From Trichinella spiralis (taxonomy: Eukaryota; Nematoda; Enoplea; Trichinellida; Trichinellidae), in the NCBI GenBank assembly GCA_000181795.3, contig CM012955.1, positions 6,615,456 through 6,671,734 of the forward strand: a stretch of DNA of 56,279 nt, written 5' to 3'. Shown here one piece after another: positions 45,516 through 56,077 of this stretch (positions are counted from its first letter, which is position 1; the number at the start of each line of letters is the position of its first letter). The position numbers and the translations under genes are program-made. A model generated the notes under the pieces. It was not told the DNA's origin. It did no database searches and was given only the letters and a program-made list of their open reading frames with translations.

Positions 45516-46432
45516 CTAGTTGTTATCTTTTTTCTGGTGTCTTGATCGAGTGTAAGTTTTCAATTTTTCGAAAATCGTCACACCAACTGCCAAACCAAGA
45601 CCCAAAAGCATGACTACGAAAACTCCGCCGACATTTTGCAGACCAAGTTCTGCAGATATGCTGCTTTTTCCATCCGCAGAGTCGCACTTTCCACCGCCAC
45701 GTCGTTTCCACCATTTGTCCTTTAATTCGGTGATTACTGTCTTCTCTTGAAGGTAAAGAATTGTTTGAGAAATCGCTTCGCGGTAAGGAGAACCTATTGT
45801 TTAAAATTGAATGTTTCGTATGACAACGAAGCGCTTCTATTTCTTAAGTCAAATAATGTTACCTTTTCTAAATCCAATGCCATAACCTTTCGAATCCAAC
45901 AGCCCACCGATTTGTGTCAAATCACAGTCACGTTCAACGTAAAATTCAAGCATGGACGATTCCATGAGATAAGCGTAATTTCCTTGCTTTACCCGACTTA
46001 TTCCTTCCCTACTACCGTTCACAAATACAGATGGTTCCGATGATTTCATGGCCATCCACATTTTTTCATAAACTGGAATTTTAGAGTCCTAAAGTTTTTC
46101 ATACAGAGCAAGCTGTGCAAATTATTCTTTACATACTTTAAAAAATTGCATTGTTGAACCTCTGTTCAAAGTACCATAACGAATTTTAGTCTGCTTGACA
46201 AGATCTTCTGCGCTGTTGATTGTATATTCCATCCTTTCAACTGTCAAAAATGCTGCCAAATTGGCAGTATAGCTTGAAATTAATATCAGTGTAAAAAACC
46301 ACCACACGCTGGCTACCATTCGTGTTCCAACTGCTCGTGGTGCAATATCGCAACCCTGAAAAATTATTAAAACTTTGTAAATGAAAATCCAAAAAGCGTT
46401 AAAAAATAACAGATCACATTTATTGACGACTG

Positions 46433-46474
<42 letters not shown>

Positions 46475-49400
46475 GGACGTTTTAAAAACACATTCTTACT
46501 TGTTGCATCAGGGAGCCAATAGTAAACCAAAAACTGTTTCCCAGAGAAAACTGATTTTCCTTGTTCTCTTCTTCACCTTGACAAGTATGTGAGCAAACCC
46601 ATTCTGAAGGACTTATTCGGGCAACAAGCCAAAGTATGAGGCTAACAACAACGTACGCAGCTCCCATGTACATCCACACATCCAGAGAAAGTGGTGCCAA
46701 AAAACTCAGCAAACTAGGTGGCGTTTTTTCTGGTTTTTTAAATAATATGCTTATTCCTAGGTGCATGTATGGCACTGAAAAATCAATCACTTCACTTCGA
46801 ACAAAGTTGATTGTCAGAGAAGCAACAGCAACGTCTGCGTCCTAAATAGCAGCTCTGTTCAAGGAAACTGTCTCAAATAGAGGATAGTTTAAATTTGGTC
46901 AGTAGAAGGTTCGAATAAAATTTCAAAACTTCATTTCAAATTACAAAGTCAACATGCATTATAATATAAGTTGCTATAGTTGCCTTTAATGACCTTTAAT
47001 GAAACATTTAAAAGTGCAGTTCAACGCTACTTATGATAATAACCTTCAGCGTATAAATAAAGTGATCTTACTCCATTGATAAGTTCACCAATTATTCCAT
47101 TCCAACGACCGTTAGCATCAGGTGTACCATATGATTTATCTTTCACTTCGTGTATAGTGAAATTAAATTTGTTCATTTCAGCAATTCGTTCCAAAAGATC
47201 TATGCAAAATCCTTCATAGCGGTCATTTCCGCTCAGTTTTTCTACAGATTTTTTGTACATCACAAATGGCGCTTCCTGAAATCGAGATACAACAATAAAT
47301 GCAGTCAAAAAACAAATCCACACGAACCATGTAGACAGTCACCCGAAGAACTTTATTTTCCAATGACTCTGCAATTTGTGCAGTCTTGGGTAAATCAGAT
47401 TTGACATGCTCTAAGCCTCTTTGTTGGGTCCATGCTGCTATCTGAAAAAAAATCATTTTATTCTGTTATGTAATTGTATTAATACGAAGCTAATTTAAAC
47501 AGTCAGTGAATGAAAGGCACAATGAAAAATATCAAACAGCAATAATAACAAGCGCAGTAAATTAGAATAATGAATAACGAACGACAGGTTTTCTTGAACA
47601 AATCAGTAATATTAACATTGTATTTATTAATTATTACACAGACCTTCACAAATCCTTGAGTAGTTGCTTCCACGATTTGCATGCTAAAATTAAATCTTTT
47701 ACCATAGCCATCAAACTGAATATGGCCTGTCGAGCCTTGAAATGCAGTCTAATATTTCATAAAATAAGCACAAAATAATACAAAAACATGTTAGAAAAAG
47801 AAAAAAATGTTTACAGCTTTCAAAAAATTCATGAATGTTGTCCCACCACGCCAAACGCTTTCATTTCTGCAGTCTACTGACTCTGGTTTAAGCGAATTTT
47901 GCAGCACAATAGCTGTTTTGGTAATCACCGATACAGCGTCATTTATAACAGCGACGTACGTCTGATAGTAAACAAAAATATAATCGAAAGTCAAAGTAAA
48001 ATGACAGTTTACTGGTAATGTTCCTGATGTAAATATTGGCCAGCTTCCGTTAGTGGCTTTATGATTTTTAAGTCTTGCAATAATGCGCTTTGTAACTGGT
48101 GCGTCGTCGTCGACAAAACGGATAGCAGTAATGTTGCAGCCTTTCATTTTGTACGGTATCAAATCCAAAGTATAAACATCCTACACAAAAAATGTTAAGT
48201 TGTAGGGTATTTTCAGAAAAGCAGAAATTACTAGATCAGTAAAAACATAATGATAATATGGACCAAGCATATTCATTTCCATTGCCTAAGATAGAAAAAT
48301 GTCATTGATTATTAATATGCTAAAAATGTAAAATTTATACGTCGTCTAAAAATTTTCGAACCGTCACCAAATCTGCCTGAACTACAAAAAAGTAAATGTG
48401 TTGCAGCTCTTTCAGTTGCTTAAGTTGTGGTCGAAACTGGCGACCTGGGTTGAGGCGTTGTGCGTGGAAAATTACAGAATAATCTTTTCTTTGAAGATTT
48501 AACAATTCTTGCAATTGCATGAGACCGAAAAAAGCATACATGTTTTTAAATTAAACAAAACTGTTTTCAAAAAAAGTGAATGAATAACAACTTTGCATAG
48601 ATAATAATTAATAATACAGTTCTGCTTGATTTTTTTAATGAATTAAAAACTTCCATTGCTGCTTAATTGTACTGTAAATAATGTTGCGCTAGATATATAT
48701 AGATGCTATTTTGTCATGATATCTACCTTAAAAATTGTTGTGCTATGTGTAAATTGCATCTTGGTAATATCTCGATTAGAGCAGTTAAATTCAAGTATTT
48801 TATGAACAAATCAATTAATATAATGGTGTTGTGTAAGAAAAGTATGCAACAATGTAACTAACGACAAACACAAACATTAATACAACACGTTATGGATAAT
48901 TATTATGCTCAGAATGCTCAAGATGTTCAGAATATTTTGTCGTCGTGAATTTTCTGCTTATTATTAAAAGCAACAATATTAGAGTTATCCGTTTTATATA
49001 TAGATTTGCTGCATATTTTTAAAGTAAATTATACTTTTATTTGAAATGTGAAATTTATTGTTGATAGTGTATTTTTGAAATGCTGCTCACCAAAATTATC
49101 TTGATAAAGAATGACAGCTCGTTGCCACTGAAATTGTTTTATCAAATTGGAAATTACAGTCCCAACAGCAGTAGATGGAGGATACAAGTCAATGGAGTTT
49201 AAAAATGGCTTTGAAGAGTCGTCAAATTTAACCATAACTAGTGGAATCTCATGACTTTCACAAAGCAGTCGTACATTTTCACTTGAACGCGTATCAAGTG
49301 CTGTAAAAATGGCAATGCTTTGAGTAAGCAAAAGACCGCAAGCTAAAATAAAAAATTAAAATAAATATTCACGCAATCTTTCCATACATTCAGTTTTTAA

Positions 49401-49887
49401 ATATTCAATGCTAAATGAATGCATGCCAACGATAGGAAGTGAATTTTACCTGTTGACTTGTTTTACATTTTTACAACACGTATTCTTTATAAATTATCCA
49501 TCTTCAATTTTACAGTTGTTTTTGTATTGCAAAACAATAATTTTAATAAATTAAACAGTTTCAACATAGTTATTATTTATTTTAATTTTACAAGGGTTTT
49601 TTTCGAACGGGGTTTAGTTTTAATGTTAATAACTTGCCTTTGTCAACTAATTCGACAACATCTTCGTCATTTTCCATGCTAAGCATGCGCGACTTAAATG
49701 TAACAGAGCTGGTCGAATACTGATCAACAGCAACGTAAAATGCAATTCGTCCAGCGACATCACGTTTACCAAACAGGCTGCTCAACCAGAACACTTTTGC
49801 TGCTAGATTACTGATCAACAAAAAAAGTGCAAACGAAATGGCTAACCAACAACAACAGCTCCTCATCAAAGTAACTTTTTTAGACAA
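45516..49887 (-). CDS. GRIK-like: Ionotropic glutamate receptor, kainate type
   Basis: A ligand-gated cation channel subunit at synapses. Thirteen exons fit: 49887-49638, 49342-49091, 48525(or 48507)-48341, 48285-48232, 48180-48013, 47961-47815, 47748-47644, 47441-47328, 47275-47072, 46841-46500, 46355-46137, 46088-45863 and 45793-45516; about 847 residues. A signal peptide ([19 protein letters not shown]) leads into the amino-terminal domain. The ligand core has [33 protein letters not shown], and the agonist Arg in [16 protein letters not shown]1 is near [18 protein letters not shown]; the pore loop reads GSLMQQGCD, with Gln at the Q/R site. M3 is the hallmark [16 protein letters not shown]; then [28 protein letters not shown] and M4. 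TVERM and the Q/R context favour kainate over AMPA class. Exon 1 ends at a GC donor (AAAG, GCAAGT). The exon 3 acceptor is uncertain. Intron 5 is 51 nt and lacks an in-frame stop. Confidence 0.95.
46439..46471. repeat. (TA)n microsatellite in a receptor intron
   Basis: An uninterrupted TA run in the intron between the exons at 46500 and 46355 of the glutamate receptor gene. Confidence 0.95.
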
Positions 49888-52800
49888 TTTCAGACAAAAT
49901 GCCGCTTGTTTTCTTGTTCAACTTTTTATGCAAACAGCAAACTAAGCGTATATTAATGACAATTTGACGATTGCATTCCAGCTAACCAAGTGCGCCAATA
50001 GTTAGCTAAGCCAAATAGCATATGGCAGTTAAAATTCAAACAAGCCCACAGCTGCAGGGTATATGCTGAACATGATCCTGAAATGGAATTTTTCTACCTG
50101 TGGGTTTAGTTTGACTGGTTCACGATGCCAAAATGCCAATTGTCCATGCGTTTCAACTTGATGCCGTAAGCATGGGGAAAACGAATTGCCAGATTTTCAA
50201 ATTACTCTTCTACTATTAACTTTCGTTTCTTCAGTTTTTCAAAATTACTAAATATTATTACTTTTTTCTTAACCAACTATACTTAAATTCCTAAAACATG
50301 AATTATACTGAAATTTTGAAAAACGTCAATTTGATGATAAAATTTTAAATTTTGACATAATAATTTTACAAAATATACTCGTAGTTAAAGACTGAATTTA
50401 TCAAACACGCAAGCAGAGTGCTAACATGGTATTGTAGCGAGCATTCAGGACATTGAATATTAACTGTCATTTATATGGGCCTTGCTATTGGCCATTTTAC
50501 TTTTTCAATCGACATTTGTTTCATTGAGCGTTTGTTGCTGAATACAAATTTTTATCAATAAAAATGAATATTAAAAAAACATATATATATATATAATATT
50601 TATAAATGAAATAGAATTATATTTTTGTTATAAACTAAATATGATTTTATTGCTTTAATTTTACATTAAATGGCAAAATGAAACTAAAATAAAGCTTTGC
50701 ACTGTAAATTGCTATGCTACTTGTATAACATCAATGCAACTGATCAAGTAGTTTGTGATTTGCGAGTTGTTTACTACTTCATCTGTTATGCATTTTAAAG
50801 ATATTTGAAGAAAGCCAACAACATGTGTACACTGTTGACTTGACAGTTGCTCATCTTTTGAATATTTTCAGTGGCCAATATTGCATGCTTTCAATATACT
50901 TTGTCATGCTTGTCATCAGTGACAATTGCAATATCTTTATATATTTCATTCACGATTTAAATAAGCACAAAATGGCTGACTCGGTGTATTAAATTTCTCA
51001 ATTTTTGTTGTGATGTTGAAATAAATAATATCAAAATTGCTTGATATTTATCATTTTTCAAAAAATAATGCCAATAATGCTCCACAACTTTAAATTTAAA
51101 ATTTAGCATACTTTTTAATGATACAACTAGTTAATAAACTAATCAGTTGCAAATGAGAAAATGTACTATTTTTAAATTTATTATGTTATACTTTGTTAAA
51201 TAATGAACTGATATTCAGTTTATCTGCATTGATGTCTAGTTGCTGAAGAGAGGCAATTGAATTTTATGCTTAAAACTCACACTGTTGATCTATAAAGCTT
51301 TTTGATTAGAATATTCTACTTTCGGCAGCATGATTTTAAAGATCACAATGAAAGCATTGTCGTTCGAACAAAAATATTTTCAAGTAACACTGCTGCTAAT
51401 AAATGGAGATAAATGCTTAAACTACACAAGTAAAGAATGCAGTTACGAAGCTGTTTACTATTAAACTTCTTCCTTGCTACTATCGCTACTACTACTACTA
51501 CTACTTCTACTATTACTACTATTTACTGAACTCATTTGAATTGTTTCTCACTTTATTACAACAAAGCAGAACAATTAATTCTCCTGTATCATTCAAATAT
51601 AAAAACAACTGAAGCTATATTGTTTGCTAATTATACGCTTAAAAAGATACAACGAATGACATTTCTAGCATGCTGTAGCAAACAAATAAAATAATTCCTG
51701 CGACAAATCTTTACTCTTACATTCTACAAACACACACAAGCATATATAAATATATATATTTGTATATATGTTTGTATAATATAATTTATCTGTCTGCTTT
51801 AGGCACTACTACCAATTTCTTTATCGATTAGTCTTTAAATATTAAACTAAAAATGTCAAAAACTGTAGTAAATAATAAACTATACATCAGACCAACGTTT
51901 CTTAACAATTTCATCCTCGCGGAACCCTGTATAATTTTTTAAAATGCTTTTTTCTTTTTCAATAACTTATAGCTCTTAAGGCATGCATACTATATTCTAA
52001 CAAGCTGGTGAAGCTGAAATGAATAATGGCTACAATAATAACATGCATAACGAATAGCAGATAATATCTACTGGAATTAATTGTTCATTGGTGACGTTTA
52101 TAAGGCGAAGCAATGTGTCATATAAATAAATATATGGGTCAACAGGATGTTGTTTTCGAAATCAATCTGTATATGATTACTTGACTGTGATTTGTCATGA
52201 AATGTCCATTTAATTTTGCTGGAGCCACTGCTGCATTTGAAAGTTGCTTGCCACAGACAAAGTATAAGGGAATAGGGCAACTTGGATCACCAATCCAATT
52301 AATGCCCATTTTGAAATAACTTTCATTGTACAAACGGACCTTCTATGTGTTCTTTTTTTCAATGATACCTGTAAGTCATCAGAAGGCAGCACTTCCTAGT
52401 CACTAGTCAAATCAGAATTGCTTGGACGTGTCCTTTGAAAAACTGCCACATCCAGGATGTTGAAAACAAAATAAATAATTAATACTTGATTGAATAAGAG
52501 AAAAACAGAGGGAATGACAAAAGAAGTAACAGCTGAAAGCTACAGTAAAAATGAATAGAACTCAGGTAAATTAGAGAAACAATGACTCGCACTCAAATTT
52601 CTACAACGGAGAAAAATATAGGTAGATACTTTGACCTCGTGAAGACATCGTTGTGAGTGGGAAAAGTGATTGGACATATCCTCAGACAATTTGCACTTGT
52701 GGCAATATTTTGCGGAACCCCTGGACGCACTCACGGAACCCCATTTCAGAAACGCTGTATAAGACAATTAATTATAAGTGTAAATAATCAGGTAGATGCT

Positions 52801-53164
52801 GAACAGATTGATAATGTGCTGATTAAATAATTAGTAAATTTTAGAATTTGTAGGCTATAGTACAGAATAAATGCTAATGAAGCTCCGCAAACTTTAAAAT
52901 TTTTTGAAAATAATGTTGGGCTTTTCAATATACAGTTAAGCATAACACGTCATCGACATTTTGAAAGTTTGATATATAAGAATTAAAGAAAAGATTTTCC
53001 TATTGACTTAATCATTAATTATTTCAAAATTTTATACATTTCAAAATTCACCACAATTAGTAAAAGCAAGTTGCTGGAAGTCGTATGAATTGGTGAAGAA
53101 GAAAATCTTCCAGCACCTCTAGAGCGACAAAAACAATAGTACGTTTTTCTGTAGTATGAAGTGC
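49888..53164. other. Intergenic upstream of the receptor gene
   Basis: AT-rich sequence that should contain the receptor promoter on its left side; no clear motif was seen. A CTA/CTT trinucleotide patch lies near 51480-51520. About 52600-52760 is slightly GC-richer and a minus-strand frame there contains two closely spaced Cys pairs (YCHKCKLSE), too short to assign; it may be a transposon scrap. Otherwise nothing. Confidence 0.4.
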
Positions 53165-53840
53165 TTAACCTTATGATGGATTGTTGGCGTTGGGTACATT
53201 GTTGGAGTCATGGGTGCGCCACACCTCACATTAGAATTCCTGCTCAACACTTTTCCATATCTTTAAGCTAAAACTATAGAAATGGCTTAGAAAAACGTAG
53301 TTGTATCAGAACACCAAAAAATGACTAGAGATCTGAATTTTAGTCTCAAAATGCGCAGAATAACGTATTATACTCAACTCTGTTACCTGTCTCATGAATT
53401 TTGCGAAACATAATCTACACGAAGAAAAGAACTAAAATGACGATTTTCTAACGATAATTTTGCTGCAATTTTTACCGATAAAAGTCTTCAAAATTATTAA
53501 AATTGAAAATATTTCAATGCCGTCATATACAACTATTTTTTTTACAATCTATTAAAGCAACTTTTATAATAATTGAAGATATTTTAAGCTTTTCACACGT
53601 GTTTTTGTAAAGTGAGGGTATGCCACACCCCAAGAACCCAACAATGTATTTTTTAAATTTACGATGTTCTATAGACCAAACAAAAATATCTGAAATATTG
53701 CATTTCTTTTCAAAATATATCTTATTGTTTCAAAAGAGTTGTCACAAAGCTTCAGACTATAAAAATAAAAATTGACAAACTGCATCGAAAACAAAGCCGC
53801 CTGGGGAGTGCTACACCCCAACAATTCATCAAAGGGTTAA
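53165..53840. mobile_element. Non-autonomous piggyBac-like element (MITE) with TTAA target duplications
   Basis: TTAA stands at both ends (53165-53168 and 53837-53840). Reading inward, the left end goes CCTTATGATGGATTGTTGG and the right end, on the other strand, CCCTTTGATGAATTGTTGG, an imperfect terminal inverted repeat. Further in, a second inverted pair occurs: CATTGTTGG with a GGGTGcgCCACACC-like block at 53197-53229 against its counterpart at 53613-53646. TTAA duplication and termini starting with CCC are typical of piggyBac-family elements. No transposase frame is present in the 668 bases between the duplications, so it would depend on a helper. The partly mismatched arms suggest it is not recent. 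Confidence 0.6.
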
Positions 53841-53945
53841 TTTAGAGTAAATTTAAAATATATAAACATTGGAGGTAAATTTAAACAAAAAGCTTCATTG
53901 ATCAAATTTAAAACAAAAAACGTTTAAAGTACATTAAACTCTAGC

Positions 53946-54022
53946 TATATATAAGCAGCGATTAACGGGATTTGCGATCAGTTTTGCCTTTTTTGACGAA
54001 CAGGACGCTCCTCTGACGTCAA
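53946..54022 (+). promoter_or_regulatory. TATA box, initiator and CRE of the small membrane protein gene
   Basis: TATATATAAG at 53946-53955 is followed about 25-30 bases later by ATCAGTTTTG, an initiator-like TCAGT. A perfect cAMP-response/ATF palindrome TGACGTCA sits at 54014-54021, right at the end of the untranslated first exon, whose donor (GTAAGT) starts at 54023. Confidence 0.55.
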
Positions 54023-54074
54023 GTAAGTGAACAATTTAGAGGGTAAAATTTTGTAATTTTCGTTCTCTTTCAGA

Positions 54075-54488
54075 ATGCTTGATTCTCGAATGTTCAATTG
54101 CGAGTTCGTAAAACGGTTTCAGTATGTGATTAGGATGGCAGCAGTGATCCAATGGATCGCGATGGTGGTCGCCATTTTCTACTTAATTTTGCTGTACAGA
54201 AAGGCGAAAAATACCGATTGGAGACGTCGTAGGGAAATACGGCACAATCAAGTATTAAAAGATATCGGCCGTTTCAAATCGGTTCCACTTCGATTTTATT
54301 CCAAAGTTCCAAGTGGCGAATATCTCTGTGGCCGCAATGCGCAACAAATGGCGTTTAAGAAGATTGTTGCTGTGAGAAGAGATCCACCGTTGAATAGAAT
54401 AATGGTGCAAATGAAGCCAGTGATAATTTCCAGAAAAAACCGTAATGTACCACCAAAGGATGTTATGCTGCAAATAATTCATCTCTAA
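54075..54488 (+). CDS. Small single-pass membrane protein, 137 residues
   Basis: Not recognised. A 51-nt intron (54023-54073, GTAAGT to ctctttcag) lies one base before the start codon, so a spliced leader exon supports a real gene. The protein starts MLDSRMFNCEFVKRF, has one hydrophobic helix at about residues 25-42 (IQWIAMVVAIFYLILLY), then a strongly basic stretch (RKAKNTDWRRRREIRH) and a basic soluble C-terminal half (KSVPLRFYSKVPSGEYLCG). The positive residues after the helix predict an outside or lumenal N-terminus and a cytosolic C-terminus, and there is no cleavable signal. Total charge is high and positive. It sits just downstream of the piggyBac-like element but shares nothing with it. 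AATAAA follows near 54610. Confidence 0.6.
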   Translation: MLDSRMFNCEFVKRFQYVIRMAAVIQWIAMVVAIFYLILLYRKAKNTDWRRRREIRHNQVLKDIGRFKSVPLRFYSKVPSGEYLCGRNAQQMAFKKIVAVRRDPPLNRIMVQMKPVIISRKNRNVPPKDVMLQIIHL

Positions 54489-54832
54489 CTAGTGTCTGAT
54501 GATTCTTTAACTCCACCTATTTTTTTGTTATATTCACATTTTAAAGATCATTTATTTCTTTATAGATGTCACATTTAATTTTCTTTTATATATTTAATTC
54601 TTTATCGAAATAAATAATAATAATAATTGTTTGTTTGTGTTTTACTGAAATAAAATTATAAAAATTATAACAATATACTCTCAGGATACCGTTGCCCGTC
54701 CCATTCACTTCGTTGACAAATTGCAAGGGATTCAAAAAAATAACACGATGAATGATGAGCGTATAGTGCGGCAAATGTACATCATGTATGAAGGTAATAA
54801 CATCACAGAAAAAATCTGAGCAACCGGATGGT

Positions 54833-55147
54833 TTGCTTGTCCAACACAAAAATGCATGCCTAGGGGAAATTCATCGTGCACTTCACTTCAGGAAGGAGCT
54901 CGGCTGGATAGTTCTACCAAACCTACCATATTCGCCCCATGATTCAGCACTGTCAGATTATCATCTTTTCTGGTCGCTGCCCAGCGTTCTGCATTGCGTT
55001 TCATTTAACAACGATGTTTAACTGAAAACGTGGTTCCATGAATTCTTCGAGTCAAGACTTTGTGATTTCTATCATCAACTCATTGATAAGCTAGCGGAAC
55101 GATGGCCCGATTTGGTGAACAGTGATGAGAATATAATTCTTGTTTGA
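54833..55147 (+). mobile_element. Mariner-type transposase relic (C-terminal part)
   Basis: Clear mariner-family sequence: LGWIVLPNLPYSP, SDYHLFWSLPS and, after an in-frame stop, WFHEFFESRLCDFY with LAERWPDLVNSDENI. The third catalytic Asp (in SDYHLF) is kept, but the second, normally in DNARPH, reads KNACLG. There is an extra residue after YSP and one in-frame stop. The N-terminal DNA-binding half and the first catalytic Asp are absent, and I see no terminal inverted repeats, so this is a dead, 5'-truncated copy. Confidence 0.88.
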
Positions 55148-55811
55148 TTTGTTAGCATTTTAAATGAAAAATAAACGTTGACTGCTTTAATTACATAGTA
55201 TATTATCACCAGTTATCAGATGCTCTCGCAGAGTGGTTAACTGTAGTGCCAACTGTACCCTGGCCCTGGAGGACCCGCCCTCGCTGGAACAGCCGATCTT
55301 GCCTAGAAGCCAGCCCACTGCACAGCGGCAACGGAACAAGCCGGAAACGATGACAGAGGCATCGCAATTTATGTGACCCTTCCATATTTAAATTCCATAC
55401 ATTTCATTAACAGTTCAATCTTCACTGTTTTGTACTTTTGTAGTTCCAATGCAACTATCTGTTTTTATGATTTTATTGTGTAGTTTACATCCCAAGTGGA
55501 CTCAATATGAATTTGCAAATGATTTTGAATAGCTAGACAGGCGATCGCGGGCTTGCACCACCGTTCCTCGCGGGTCGGTCTGATATTGCACTCCCTGCAG
55601 GACCGTCGTATGTTTCCCTTGGGGAAAATACAAAGAGAAGACAAAATAGCGGCTGTACAGTTCCAGACCAAATGGACGTTAATTAAAGCCACCTGAGTTG
55701 CAGCCGCCATTTGTAAAAGAGCGACAGCAGAATTGAAGCGGCGCCGCAGTTTAGCAAAAGAGATCACTCTCGCTTCCCCAGTGACCGTGTCTCCTACGAA
55801 ACTCAGTACAG
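55148..55811. other. GC-richer interval with an unassigned minus-strand frame
   Basis: Composition is clearly GC-richer than the rest of the window. A 121-codon frame on the minus strand (55465-55830) begins MPRDLYTVLSFVGD, is rich in Ala, Arg and Cys, and matches no family I know. It overlaps the TATA box of the gene to the right, so it may be a by-product of local GC. The patch at 55210-55370 has no convincing frame. A repeated or transferred element, or a CpG-type promoter region, are alternatives. Confidence 0.3.
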
Positions 55812-55819
55812 TATATAAG
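55812..55819 (+). promoter_or_regulatory. TATA box of the micropeptide gene
   Basis: TATATAAG about 48 bases upstream of the start codon at 55867. A start site 25-30 bases downstream would leave a leader of roughly 20-25 bases. The same octamer is part of the TATA box at 53946. Confidence 0.5.
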
Positions 55820-55866
55820 TCTCTTGGCAAACTGATTACCGGTTGAATTCAAACTTGAGAACTTCA

Positions 55867-56077
55867 ATGGTTTCTGTAATTCAATTGAAGAAAATGCAGG
55901 TGCTTTTCAGTGTAAGTAGGCATAGTATACCACGTTTTTGGAAGTATTTTCTACGAAATGGTTTTTCGTCAGAATCATTCTTTGAGTAGTGAAGATGGAA
56001 ATTTCTGTGCGATATCTATTATTTTGCTTGCTATTGAGCTAGCGTTACTCTCAATTTTATTTACTCAACCCAATTAA
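55867..56077 (+). CDS. 49-residue single-TM micropeptide (two exons)
   Basis: Too short for ordinary gene calling. Exon 1 (55867-55911) codes MVSVIQLKKMQVLFS and ends at a consensus GTAAGT donor; a 61-nt intron ends gtttttcgtcag; exon 2 (55973-56077) continues in phase 0 with NHSLSSEDGNF and a hydrophobic helix CAISIILLAIELALLSILF, then TQPN and stop. A TATA box stands at the right distance. The layout, a short amphipathic basic N-terminus and one C-terminal membrane helix, recalls SERCA-regulating micropeptides (phospholamban, sarcolamban), and the NFC at the helix start is also found in phospholamban. That likeness is weak and may be chance. The function is unknown. Confidence 0.5.

Noticed and set aside
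52540-52767. Minus-strand frame with Cys pairs
   Set aside because: Possible transposon zinc-finger scrap, but too short and without partner motifs or repeat ends.
55216-55290. tRNA-like A box (GCAGAGTGGTTAACTG)
   Set aside because: It resembles the start of a tRNA-Ser, but there is no B box (GGTTCGAATCC-like) and no cloverleaf pairing downstream.
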